From Psilocybe azurescens (lineage: Eukaryota; Basidiomycota; Agaricomycetes; Agaricales; Agrocybaceae), in the NCBI GenBank assembly GCA_023853785.1, contig JAJIRX010000710.1, forward strand, positions 1 through 23,217: a stretch of DNA of 23,217 nucleotides, read 5' to 3'. The notes below the pieces were generated by a model that was not told the origin of the DNA, made no database searches, and saw nothing but the letters and a program-made list of their open reading frames with translations. Below, in pieces: positions 10,086 through 20,589 of this stretch (position 1 is the stretch's first letter; each line of letters begins with the position of its first letter). A program made the position numbers and the translations under genes.

Positions 10086-12777
10086 TCATCTCCTTATAAT
10101 TGATCTTATTTTCCTGATCAACATATTCCTTCCTTGGGCATCCCTCTTATCGTCCGTTCTAGAGCGTAAGGACTTGCGGTTCTGCATGAGACAGTGCTGA
10201 AAATGAGCATGTAATAACCTTTCATAATGTCTGTGTCACTTACCTCTAAGTACGCCTTGATTTGATAAAGGAACTCTGCTTTAGTATTGTCTCCTTCGAA
10301 GAACGTGTAGTTCCAGAAGTGACGGTTGGCCAAAATAAATTCGGTCAGCTCGGAGTCTCCTGGCACTCGCTCGAGAGTGGCATATAAGAGTTTAAAAATG
10401 TTTCCCGAGCTGATGACTTGCGCAAGATTTAAAGGAATGGGCTCGCATCATCAACTAGAAAGTAAAAGCTCACCTTTCGGTCGATTCTGTCAGAATATTT
10501 AGAAGCCTCTTTGCGAGGTAGACATATCTGCGCCTATTGATATACAGCTCGTCAGATTGATCAAGGCTGGTAAGAGCACCGCAAAGCCTTGATAGATAAT
10601 CATTTATATTCAACATAATCCCGTGGTCAGGTCCTCCAAAAGATGTTCTTGAAGCTTGGCGAAGTCTTCTTGAGGGCAAATAATACCACATATTTTATAA
10701 AAGTATTCGGCATCAGAGTTGTCTACTATGTTCAAAGTGATCGCTGTAAAGATGTCTTGCCAGTGGGGATTATTAGAGCTCATCAGGCAAGATTTGATAT
10801 GGGCCGTCATATGAATCGTATACACTTCGTAAAGCCAAGGGTCCTGTGAAACACGCAATGTGGGGTCAACAATTATCGTTGCAATAAATAGGAGGCCGAC
10901 CTTTTCTTTGATCCACTCAAAAGCAAGGGCACAAAAGTGAAGATCGGGTAAGATCGATGAAACATACTCTTTATAAATGATTCGACAGGGAAGAGCGACA
11001 GATCATGAAGTAAACTTTCGTCGGAGTGCGCTGTAGCGAAAAGTTGCAGAAATGCGAGATAAGAAAAATGAATAGTTCTCGATGATTGAGGGAACTTATA
11101 TCTTGTAAGAATTGTAGCGCGTAGAGTTAAAGCCTGATAGATATGCGATACCAAAAAGAGCGTACCACTTGAGCACAACCAGGGTGTCAGATGCCCAATG
11201 CATATTTTGGCCAATTCTGCGGAATAGAATCCCATATCAACGAACAGAACATCTGATCGCGCTTTGTCCTGAAGAAAATCACTGATGGAAGCGTGGAATA
11301 GACGAATTTCTGAGTTGGAGGTTGATGACTTTCCAGTGGATGGAACGTCTACAATAGAGTGCAAGTCTTCCAAAATCAGGAGAAGTTCCCCAGGTTTGTA
11401 TCCATAAAATGCCTCCAAGAAGTCCAAGGTCCGGAATTTTGACTCAATAAGAACATCGGGGAGGTTCCAAAAGTACCAAAAATTTATCTGCGACATTGAA
11501 AATAGAAATGCAAAGATAGACATCACTTTTCTCAGAGTTGGTTTATCAACTGAGAGGAGGATATGGCGGTATAATGCATCCAAGTCCGCAAAAGGGGTAT
11601 TATCTCCCGGAGATGCTAACCCCAGCACCACCTTCAAGCGTTCCATGGGCCGATGACGACGTGATTCAATGAATTTCACGACCGTAGAAACGTAGATAAA
11701 TTGGCCGGACGCCTTCCGAACGAGATATTCTATGTCGGAAGTGGAAGGCCAGTCAACTGGTATATGAAGAGCGAGAGGATGATTCCTTTTGATATCTCCG
11801 AATTTTGAATGTAAATAAATTTCGATATCCTTGTTAGGGTAGTACTTGTCATCCAGTACGAGTCGGCGCGTGTGAACATTCAACTCTCCATTGAACACCT
11901 CTCGTATAGTCTGCTCTGGCCGACTCGCTATAAGAAAGATGACGGGGATGGAAGAATTTCGACAAGCTGACGACAAGGAAGACAAGATGTGACGTTGGGA
12001 GTCTGGTGGCTGGCACTCGTCTAGTCCATCGATGATGATCAGATTTGGGTAAGCATTCCCTTTGTTGTGTTTACTCGCCAGTACACACTGAGCGAATGGT
12101 CTGACAACCAAGGCATCGAGCTGGGTTTGGAGCGACCGAGAGAATATGAGGCTGTCGGAACGGATAGCGGCGGCCACGTGAGCACATATATCAGGTATGG
12201 ACACGGTAAGCTGGCATGCGAGGGTCGGAACTAAATTAGTATCGGTATTTCGCCCAGGGGCCGTCCTTGAGAAGAAATAGTCGGAGGCGAGAAGCCCTTT
12301 CTGCTCACAATATTCTGCGACTGTTTGGGCTATGCTGGATTTTCCGGAGCCCGCTGGGCCATATATCCAAAGAAATTGCTCCTGGCGGGCGCTATCCGTT
12401 ACCCAGTCCATTATCTCTTCGATCACAGCTATTCGAGTATGGGGGTGGCATTTCGAAGCATCGCGACGCTCTCCAGAATTGTGGAAGGCGCCAGTGGCAG
12501 TATGCGCTTGCAGAGTTTTAATCCCTATGCATTCAAAACGTCAATGATATGATATCCTCAAGCAGGAAACAACCTGGACATTTTCGATCCGATTCTTTTT
12601 CAGAGCGCTGATAATTAACGGAATAGTCTCCTAAGACTGTTGTATATGTCCCTCCGTTGATTAGTATTTGTTCCACCCCGGCGAAGACGCCACTGTTGCT
12701 GGTGTGGGAAGAGGTAGGCGAGCCTGAACGAAAGGGCACAGTAGTCAATATATAGTAAACAATTGAAACAAAGGCAT
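10086..12777 (-). CDS. NACHT-domain STAND NTPase
   Basis: This is a signal-transducing NTPase of the NLR-like type used by fungi in non-self recognition and death control. Exons: about 12777-12574, 12524-10474, 10409-10244 and 10196-10086 (49-, 64- and 47-bp introns), about 835-845 residues. An N-terminal segment with FAGVEQILINGGTYTTVLGD leads to GAFHNSGER and KCHPHTR, a conserved lead-in of agaricomycete NACHT proteins. Walker A GPAGSGKSS lies near 12350, Walker B LIIIDGLDEC near 12020, and the arginine-containing sensor IASRPEQ near 11925. The C-terminal half is helical in appearance and shows no WD40 or ankyrin repeats. No in-frame ATG exists in the first exon; ATG at 12777 is the nearest but one base out of frame. 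Two further one-base losses lie near 10969-10972 and 10617-10623, beyond which the family-like sequence resumes in another frame and reaches a stop at 10086-10088. Confidence 0.85.
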
Positions 12778-13204
12778 AGTCCAGTCAAAATTGGGTCAGA
12801 ATTTGGTAAGAATGTAGTTAGCCATTACTTATATTGGGTTAGTATTGCAAAAAAGGGCAAGTGTCCTTACTATTCATCGGCGATACCATCTGAAGGCCCA
12901 ATACGTTGACTAAGAGGCGGAACAAGAAGCTGGTGGCACTTATATGACAAGTTATAAAGTATTGATATATATTATATAATTAAATATGTAAAAGCTAAAA
13001 ACGATAGCAAACTAAAATAACGCGGCCGCCTATTGAACGTTCAAGTTGAACCCTTTCGTCAGTTAGACTTCGGAATGCCTTTGCGATATTCTGGGACGCT
13101 TTTTCAGACCAATTTCCTGCCATATTATTGAGGGAGAATGTCGGAATGGCTCAGTCAAAAGTAATACAAGCATTCAGATTTACTTTACATGACCACTACC
13201 TCCA
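12778..13204. other. AT-rich gap upstream of the NACHT gene
   Basis: This gap contains the NACHT promoter (reading leftward) and the 3' end of the ankyrin gene. Positions about 12955-13015 are very AT-rich (TATATATTATATAATT). No gene or repeat is supported. Confidence 0.45.
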
Positions 13205-14737
13205 TCATTGGTATTCCGTCCAAAAGGCTTTCCATTGTTCCACCTCGACCGCCAGTCCGTCCTGAAAAAGTTCCTCAGGTGAGTGTCCCCTCTCGTTTCT
13301 GATTTCCGTCCACACGACATCACCACCTTCCTTCTCTCTTAATACCTTAATCAACTTTTCGTTGACCCACATCGCTGAAGTCAGATAGTGAAGCGGCGTA
13401 TTGCCGTACACGTCCTGGGCAGCGAGATCTTGCGTCCCACTCTCCAGCAGCCACAGGATCATCTCCTCCTGTTTCCTTTCGTCGAGCTTGTCCTCCGCAT
13501 TGCGGACACGCGGAAATGGGGCTTCGTCGTTTTGCGAGACGAGTATGCCACGATTCGCCGGATTACGTCTGCTCAGGTCGATAGGAACCCAGGACTTCGT
13601 GTCGAGGGTGCGTACATCGTGTATGCTTTCGAAGATCTTGCGGCTGAAGAGGTTGATGTGGAAGTCGGTGAGTGGCAGAGATGCGATGTGGAGAAGGGTA
13701 TGGCCGAGATCGGTGCATCCCGCGCTACGGAGCGGCGTCACAGGATGTTTGCATAGGTGTTCCATGAGGCCGGTGTCAAGCCGGGCGGTGGCAAAGTGCA
13801 GAACGTGAACGGAGTAAACTGGAGTACGAAGCGCGAGATCAGTTCGCGGGTCTAAGGCAAGGATGTCATATGCCGCGATATTAGGAGGATGGCAGAACGC
13901 AACAGCTGTCATATGGGGAGCAAGGCAACATGTCGGGGCTGCAAGAGGGAGGATGTTTGGTGAGTACCCCACGGCTAAAAGGTGTCTGACCATGTCATTC
14001 TTGACGGAATTAATCGCTTCATGAACCGGGGGAAGATACAGATAGGGCTGAATGGGTCAGAATACTCGGAAGGCGTGACGGAATCTCCCGGGCAGTCCAC
14101 CAAGTTTCGTCTGGATTAGCAGCACGCACCTGGTCGAAGACGGCGATATCCCCATGCGAGCAGCCTCCTCGAGCGCTGTACGAGCTGGCTTTGATCTGAA
14201 CGAGATAATGGGGAGTGCAGATTCGGTCCAGAATCGTGAAAACCCCGTGCGGCGTTGTAGGACTTCGTCGTGTGTCAGAGGGGATATCTGTGGTTTGACT
14301 ACTGATTCCGTTGGCATCACATTACTCCTCGGTGGACATGTTACATAGCTGTAGGTATCATATTTGGGGTCCCGGCCACGAATGAAGCGAACTGAGTATT
14401 CGTCGAGATATTCTAGAGGAATGCCATTAGGGTCTGCACCTGCCTGAAGTAGCACCTCCACATTCTCAGGCAATGATGCCCGGACCGCTTCCAGCAAAGG
14501 GGACGTATAGTACCCATGAATCGCCCCGGATACGTAGGTGTTCGCAGAAAATCCACGAAGCATGCTATTGCGACGTGCAGGAATCATGCCAGCTGGAATC
14601 TGTGAGCTGAGATAAGTACCATGAGCGAGAATCGCAGAGATTACTGCAGAGTTCGGGTTTCGGGCGGCACGAACGCAAGGCGGTTCGTCGTCCATGTCGT
14701 CGTTCAAATCGTCTTCTGTCAGTTCATAGGATGTCAT
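13205..14737 (-). CDS. Ankyrin-repeat-type protein
   Basis: An intracellular protein built of degenerate ankyrin-like repeats, probably a protein-binding scaffold; no enzymatic domain is visible. ATG at 14737 begins an acidic N terminus (MTSYELTEDDLNDDMDDEPP). Two exons, 14737-14130 and 14047-13205, are joined by an 82-bp GTGCGT...CAG intron; deduced length is about 483 residues. Ankyrin signatures are LLEAVRASLPENVEVLLQAGADPN, shown in part at about 14490-14420, EEAARMG near 14170, and DVYGNTPLHYL near 13400. The frame of exon 1 is one base short at the four-base run 14150-14153; after it the ankyrin pattern continues and the intron phase closes. The single intron and the sequence style remind me of ascomycete ankyrin proteins, unlike the intron-rich neighbours; that is an impression, not a measurement. 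Confidence 0.7.
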
Positions 14738-15211
14738 GGGTATGAGTCAAGAGAGAGGGGGGAGATAATTTCGACTTTTGTATCAGTGAGCCCAAACGCA
14801 AGTCCAAGAGAAGGTCGAGCTTGTCGAATCAGAACTAGCGTAGTCCTTGAATTACGTTCAGGCTCTAGTTTGGCTCTAACACAAACTTGTATCACCAGAG
14901 TATTATCGGCCAAAGTGCGCGTTGCGGGTGTATTAAGTCTTCAGCTTGCGAGAAAATAGTTGTCTCAGATTTGGCTAAAGTCAGTCAGTGGCCGAAGGTT
15001 GGTTGAAGTTGAAGGTGTTGATCAAGCCTTGGTGATTGTCAGGACCTCCAATGACTCGGGTGCTCGGAAAGAACGCTTCGCTATGCCAGTGCCTGGCATG
15101 CTCTATGAGGGGCTATGCTCGCCGCTCGCCGCTTTCAAAGTTCTCACAGGGTGACCATCAAAGAGCCAACGGATCACGTGGGCTTAGACATTTTGGTATC
15201 GGCGGTAGAGA

Positions 15212-15227
15212 GGGGAGCTTGCTCCCC
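15212..15227. promoter_or_regulatory. Perfect 7-bp GC palindrome
   Basis: GGGGAGC and GCTCCCC are separated by TT. It sits in the divergent region between the ankyrin and GMC genes. The half-sites resemble C2H2 zinc-finger stress or carbon-control elements in fungi, but no assignment is possible from one copy. Confidence 0.35.
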
Positions 15228-15764
15228 AATTACCGAGTCCACCTCAGACCACAAACTGTGTACATAAGCTGCGTGCGGTTCTCCCGCGCACCGTTGCCTT
15301 GGCCTCAACTTGGCCTAACCCATTTCTCCCTATGCGCCAGCTTCTTATTGAACAGCTATATATTCCTTTCGTTTTGGCATACTGGAGCTCTTTAAACCCT
15401 TTAGACTTTACCTATTCCCCGGAACTCACAAACACTCACAATGACAGCGGCCAACTGCCAACTTGTCAGATAACATTTCCGCTTCAGCGTGGTTCCCAAG
15501 TGTTCCGCATCAAGTTGGAACGGAAGTGCTTTCAAAATTAGATGAAGACTGCGCTTGGTGAGCTGTTTCTGTATAGGTCACTTCTCTTGCGGTGATTGTT
15601 AAGACACTTGAGTACCTTTTGCCAGATAGCAAGAGACACCATCTTCCATCTTACAAGTTTGACACCTACGCATATATTCCATGACGTATGGACCTGTACG
15701 GACTCGTTGCTTCCAGTCTCCAGAAGGCGGACATTGATGCATTTTCATAACATCAATTTTAACT

Positions 15765-15846
15765 TACTCGGTGTGACAAAAGTAACCGGGCGCATAACGC
15801 GTTATTTTAGTCACGTGGGCCCGGTTACTTTTTGTCACGCCGAGTA
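15765..15846. repeat. Fold-back element with ~27-bp inverted arms
   Basis: The left arm 15765-15791 and the right arm 15819-15846 are reverse complements with one mismatch and one extra A. The 27-bp spacer contains a perfect 12-bp palindrome (ATAACGCGTTAT, 15794-15805) and a CACGTG core (15812-15817). There is no coding capacity and no clear target-site duplication next to the arms. It could be a small non-autonomous fold-back transposon, or a regulatory hairpin. Confidence 0.6.
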
Positions 15847-16587
15847 CAACCGAACTCTTGCTTCTCTTCCTGTAAAGGAGCATTTCGGTACATGGGGAGT
15901 GGGAGCGATGTTCATTCGAGAGTCCACATATTTGATCTGAATCCTTTGGTCAAGACCCAATTTTGGGTTGTACAATGCAAGTTTCAAGTTTTTTACAATA
16001 TTAAATATCACACTTATATGCACGTCGCCATTCAGTGTATGTCTAATGTATGCTTTTCCTCACAATGAATGCATTTCATGTTACGAAATCTGGATGCCGA
16101 ACTTCTCACGTCTCACTGTATTCGGTCTCTGTTACCATGAGGTTCTAAACTATTTTGGTGAGCTGCCGGCTCATGATATTTGATATACCCCGACCGCTTG
16201 TACTCATATATATTGGAACGCCTCACAGTCCCCAGGTGGTCATTATGTCTCACTGCTACGACACGTAGACGACCGATTCAAATCCTACCTCCCCCAATCA
16301 GACAACAGGCTAAAGCTTGTAAGTAGCAATCAACTGTCATCCGCGAGCGATGGTGGCAACTATTTGAGGAGTGTTGCACTCTTGCAGCTGCATGTAGCAG
16401 AGATTCTTGGGGAAATACTTTACGGGACTCAGAAATTCGAAATCTGTTTAACTGTAACATGGGCCCAATATAATACCCAACTAAATATGCTGCCACCAAA
16501 TACTCCTGTATTGCAGAAATCATCTCTTCTACGCTTGCTAACAAGTTGACAGTTCCAACCTCGACCAGAAAACAAAAAATCTGATCG

Positions 16588-18668
16588 ATGGGTCCAATTA
16601 TCCATCCGACGTACTGGATAACCCTCATCTTTCTTATCATTTGGTAGGCACAGTTTGGCATCTTTCATGCTTCAAGAAGTTAACTGCAGATCCCCAAAGG
16701 CCCCAATTTTGTGCCAATGCTGTCAATGTTCATCGCCCCCTTACACGAGCGGCCAATGAAACGGCGTCCAATACATGGGACTACATCGTCGTCGGGTCCG
16801 GGCCAGGTGGAGGCCCATTGGCCGCTCGTCTGGCACAAGCCGGCTTTTCTGTCCTGTTGGTTGACGCTGGGGATGATCATGGCGATGACGATATCGTCCG
16901 AGTGCCTGCTTTGAACGCCCAGGCTTCCGAGTATACTCCTATCCATTGGCAATTCTTTGTCTCCCACTACGACGACCCTTCCACAGCTCAGCGCGATTCC
17001 AAGTTTACCTGGAAGCAGCCCGATGGTCGTTTCTTCGTTGGTCCCAATCCCCGGAGGGCAGTGAGCCATTAGGAATTTATTATCCAAGGACAGGAACCTT
17101 AGGAGGATGCTCGGAACACAACGCCATGGTGATGATATATCCTGCCGAGAGCGACTGGAATAACATCGCGAGCGTTACAGGAGACACATCGTGGAGCGCC
17201 GCCAACATGCGACAGTACTGGGAGAAACTGGAAAATAACCAATATGTTCTTCCGGGTACTCCAGGTCATGGATTTAGTGGATGGCTCGATATTTCACTCA
17301 CCAGCCTCAGTCTCGTTCTTAAGGATACGAAGGTACTGAGTCTGGTGCAAGGCGCTGCCACCGCCATGGGGAAAGGGCTCCTCGGTGGTTTATTATCCAC
17401 CGTCGGTGGCTTAGCCCAGGTGTTGATAACTGACTTAAATAGCGACTCACCGACACGAGATACAACCACGGGGCTCTACCAGGTCCCCATTTCCGTCTCA
17501 AATGGACCCAAGACGCGTTCGAGTCAACGTCAGCTTATATTGGATACAGCGAATGCCGTGAACGCGGATGGGAGCAGGAAATTCAAACTTGATCTTCAGC
17601 TTAACACCCTCGTGACTCGTGTCGTTTTTGACACGAACGCCACTGACGAGCCCCGTGCTATAGGTGTCGAGTATCTGGAAGGGAGCCACCTATATCGGGC
17701 CGACCCCAATTCTGCCTCTGCGTCTTCCACTGCTTCCGGGTCTTTTTTTTGCCAGCCGTGAGGTCATCTTGTCGGGTGGAGCGTTCAATACACCACAACT
17801 ACTGAAACTATCCGGTATCGGTCCGGCTGACGAACTATCAAAATTCAACATTTCCGTCATTCGCGATTCCCCCGCGGTCGGTACCAACATGCAGGACAGG
17901 TACGAAGTCGGCGTGGTTGGCTCAGCAAACAGCAATTTCGTCGATTTAAATGGTTGTACGTTCCTCAACACCACCAATGATCCGTGCTTCATTCAATGGC
18001 GCGACAACTCACTTGATCATGGTGTATATGCGACGAATGGATACGCGTTAGGCATCGTCCAACAGACTAGCGTGGCTGCGAAGACCGAGGCGGACATCAT
18101 CATCGCAGGTGTTCCCGCGAACTTCCATGGATACTTCCCGGGCTACTCGAATCGAACGAGTGCCGACAGTCGACATTGGACGTGGCTCGTGCTTAAAGCT
18201 CATAGTCGAAACAATGCGGGTACGGTCACTTTGAAATCAAGCGATCCCAGAGATACACCACAGATAAGCTTCAAGAGCTATACAACTGGCGGTGATCTCG
18301 ACGTGCAAGCATCGTTTGAGGGCGTTCAACTTGCTCGGAAGATGTTCCAATCTTCTATCCCTCTCGGCGGGGTCTTCACGGAGGAAATTCCTGGACCTAG
18401 TATTCAAAGCGAAGCGGACATAAAGCAGTGGATCAAAGACGAAGCTTGGGGTCATCATGCAAGTTGCACAGTACCCATTGGCGCAGACGACGACAACGAA
18501 ACGTCGGTGCTGGATTCAAAATTCCGGGTTAAAGGTGTGACTGGCCTGCGCGTCGTCGACGCAAGTGTCTTCCCAAAAATTCCTAGCCTGTACATCATCG
18601 CCGCGGTCTACATGATCTCTGAAAAGGCGGCCGTCACTATCATTCAAGACGCTCAAAATACTCTGTAA
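16588..18668 (+). CDS. Secreted GMC oxidoreductase (AA3-like flavoprotein)
   Basis: An FAD-dependent oxidoreductase of the glucose-methanol-choline superfamily, acting on an alcohol or sugar not identifiable here. ATG at 16588 opens a hydrophobic signal peptide (MGPIIHPTYWITLIFLII); a 56-bp intron (16644-16699) joins in phase to exon 2, 16700-18668; about 674 residues. The N-terminal dinucleotide fold shows DYIVVGSGPGGG and VLLVDAG; GTLGGCSEHNAM is the second FAD-binding block; the C terminus has HHASCTVPIGADDD and GLRVVDASVFPKIP followed by SLYIIAAVYMISEKAA. HH supplies the first catalytic His; the position that is usually His or Asn in aryl-alcohol oxidases appears to be Tyr. Frame breaks: one base short near 17049-17052 and one base long in the eight-T run 17743-17750. 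A single intron is unusual for basidiomycete GMC genes, which are normally intron-rich. Confidence 0.88.
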
Positions 18669-19181
18669 TCAATCAGGTGCTTGCGTACATTGTCTGTGTG
18701 ATAGTACCACATATTCATGAAAACTATTACTTTTGTCCCTCCCAAGGTCCAGTGTTGCATGTCCCTTTTCAAAAACGCTGCAAAAATTCCAACGGGGTAA
18801 TGAACTAGTCGGATAAGTATTAAACCTTAGTATATATGTGTCATGATCAGGATTATGCTCATCCTCGTGAGGCTTTCTCGTCTTGTCCTTTCGTCTTCTC
18901 GTGCCGCGTCGAAGTCTCCTCGTTCATCCGCTTGTACCCCTCACTCTCCAACCATTTCTTTCCGTGTTTGCTTGTCACCTTTGGCTTCACTATCTGTATC
19001 TCTTATTCTTTATTTACCTTTCGCATTCCATACTCCGGCCTCTCCTCTTCCTTGCATGCCTTCCCCAGGTTCTCTTTGTCCTGTGCCGTCAGCTCTCTCT
19101 GATCATCTTGTTACTTTCTCAGACTTGGATATTGTTTATCACTTTACTTAATTATTTGTACGTAGTACTCGACTTCTCGCG

Positions 19182-19219
19182 ACTTCGTGTTGATTCCGCA
19201 ACTTCGCGTTGAATCAACA
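19182..19219. repeat. Imperfect 19-bp tandem repeat
   Basis: Two adjacent 19-bp units beginning ACTTCG match at about 14-15 of 19 positions. They also create an 8-bp inverted repeat, GTTGATTC (19189-19196) with GAATCAAC (19211-19218). A weaker related copy (CTTCGAGCTGATTCCG) occurs near 19244. Confidence 0.45.
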
Positions 19220-19398
19220 TACCTTCTCCCCTCCTCTTGCTGCTTCGAGCTGATTCCGTTCGCGCAAACTCGCTCCAGCCTTGCCCGTAACAAGGTGACA
19301 TCACGATAGAGTGTATTTGGGGGATATGAACTCGCCCTGGCCTTCATGAATGGGAGGAAATTGGACCCCACTGTCTTCCTCTCTACGAGTAACAACGT

Positions 19399-19420
19399 TT
19401 GGTCCAGAGTTGGTCCAGAG
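19399..19420. repeat. Two exact tandem copies of an 11-mer
   Basis: TTGGTCCAGAG occurs twice head to tail. Two copies only; its role is unknown. Confidence 0.6.
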
Positions 19421-19704
19421 GAACTGTCATGTCGGGATCCCTGTGGGCATTAATTCACATCACGTGTATGTGTGTACCGTCGCGGTTGGGTTTTTGGTTT
19501 TGTCTATTGAATCACTTCATCATCATGACCGTTCCCGAATTCCTACATACAATTTGTGATTGACAAAATAATACGCTCTCGATGTTCTGAAGTGTTTATT
19601 GGGAGTCAACCCTTTGTCAGCTAAGTTAGGGAGTCTTTGCCGCTTAGTCATTGCGGGCTTAGGCAAGTTATCGGTCAACAATTTTAGGTCGTCCAAACGC
19701 CCAC

Positions 19705-20214
19705 ATGCTGAGAACCAAGCCGTGTAAATGGGCCGAGCCATATTCTCCTGATATAGCTACCACGGTTAATGGTAGCGACGCCTTCGATGGTTTCACTCTA
19801 GAATTAACAAGGACAGTCGCTCATCTTTGGGCTATGCACGGCGATGTCTTGCTTTTATCTGAGCTGGTCGGATGTGGGGCCGATCCGGACTACAAAGACG
19901 TAGAAGGGCTGACTCCCGTTTTTGTTGCAATGATATACAGCGGTGTACCTTATTATGGACTGTTACCCGGGGCCGAATATCTGTCCGACGAACCAAAACC
20001 TGTCTCCCAGTACGAGGAACAAAAAGGCACGTTGCGCTGCTACCATGTTATCCTACTTCTGGCGGAACAGCATGTTGATGCTGACAAAAAGATTGGCAGT
20101 ATTACTATGTTTCACATGGCTTTACTTCTTGAACATGGCGCTGTGTATGGTTTGCTCCTCGCGATGAAAATGGCCATCTACCATTTTGCAAACCGGAAGG
20201 AGTCGCAATTATAA
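19705..20214 (+). CDS. Ankyrin-repeat protein, probably a truncated member of an agaricomycete family
   Basis: A 169-residue open frame from ATG at 19705. It contains DIATTVNGSDAFDGFTLEL, then an ankyrin repeat pair, VAHLWAMHGDVLLLSELV and GCGADPDYKDVEGLTPVFVA, and a second repeat around HVILLLAEQHVDADKKIGS and MFHMALLLEHGA. The same block is found, as I recall it, near the N terminus of longer agaricomycete ankyrin proteins that end in a zinc-binding domain. Here the frame stops at 20214 after a non-ankyrin tail (YHFANRKESQL) with no zinc-binding Cys cluster, so the gene is either 3'-truncated or shifted by an indel near 20150. It is unspliced as read. Protein binding is the only role that can be inferred. 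Confidence 0.6.
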   Translation: MLRTKPCKWAEPYSPDIATTVNGSDAFDGFTLELTRTVAHLWAMHGDVLLLSELVGCGADPDYKDVEGLTPVFVAMIYSGVPYYGLLPGAEYLSDEPKPVSQYEEQKGTLRCYHVILLLAEQHVDADKKIGSITMFHMALLLEHGAVYGLLLAMKMAIYHFANRKESQL

Positions 20215-20589
20215 ATGGCTAACAGGACAGCTCGACCTTGATATGTCCTGTCATGTATATATTTATCAACTGGTTACTGTAGTCATAGCTACAGCTCTTT
20301 GCATGCGACTCATGCAGTCGTTCGACTCTCAGGCTTGGGCGCTTATTCTGTAACTACTTAGTGCAGTGAAAGAGCGGGTCTTTGACTGATTACCAGTTCC
20401 CTTCATTTGCTCACAATCATTTATATATATGCATACATTTACTTGTAGACCATCGATGAACAACACTACAAGCGAACAACTTGAGCTATATGTAGTAGGG
20501 CGTATACTTGACTATTACTTAGCGGTGTATAGTCAAGTAACATATATCAGCAATTGTTAGTGAAAATTAAAACATAGGAAGACAAAGAC
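20215..20589. other. Intergenic region between convergent genes, with hairpin
   Basis: These 375 bases separate the 3' ends of the ankyrin fragment and the small secreted protein gene. The only structure I see is the perfect hairpin at 20505-20539. Confidence 0.5.
20505..20539. repeat. Perfect 11-bp inverted repeat (hairpin)
   Basis: TACTTGACTAT (20505-20515) is mirrored by ATAGTCAAGTA (20529-20539) with a 13-bp spacer. It lies about 50 bp beyond the stop of the secreted protein gene and could sit in its 3' untranslated region. Confidence 0.5.

Larger units (their letters stand above)
14738..16587. other. Long divergent intergenic region with inverted repeats
   Basis: This 1.85-kb region lies between the ankyrin gene (leftward) and the GMC oxidoreductase gene (rightward). 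It holds a GC palindrome at 15212-15227, two copies of the 10-mer TCACGTGGGC (15174-15183 and 15811-15820), and a long fold-back structure at 15765-15846. A TATA-like CATATATATTGG lies near 16205. Open frames here show no protein features. Confidence 0.5.
18669..19704. other. Intergenic region with pyrimidine-rich tract and short repeats
   Basis: After the GMC stop there is a TATA-like stretch near 18830, then a T/C-rich strand from about 18870 to 19140 whose open frames are low-complexity and not credible proteins. Short tandem repeats follow at 19182-19219 and 19399-19420. CT-rich tracts are common in fungal promoters, so a promoter for the gene to the right is possible. Confidence 0.4.

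Noticed and set aside
10873..10975. An intron at GTATGT near 10968 in the NACHT gene
   Set aside because: The family-like sequence continues directly through it in another frame, so a one-base loss explains it better.
16226..16300. A tRNA-like stretch ending GATTCAAATCC near 16275
   Set aside because: The expected T-arm and acceptor stems do not pair and no A box or anticodon arm can be placed.
18836..19212. Overlapping open frames in the pyrimidine-rich tract
   Set aside because: Three frames are open only because of T/C-rich composition; the proteins are low-complexity Leu/Ser/Phe with no conserved pattern.
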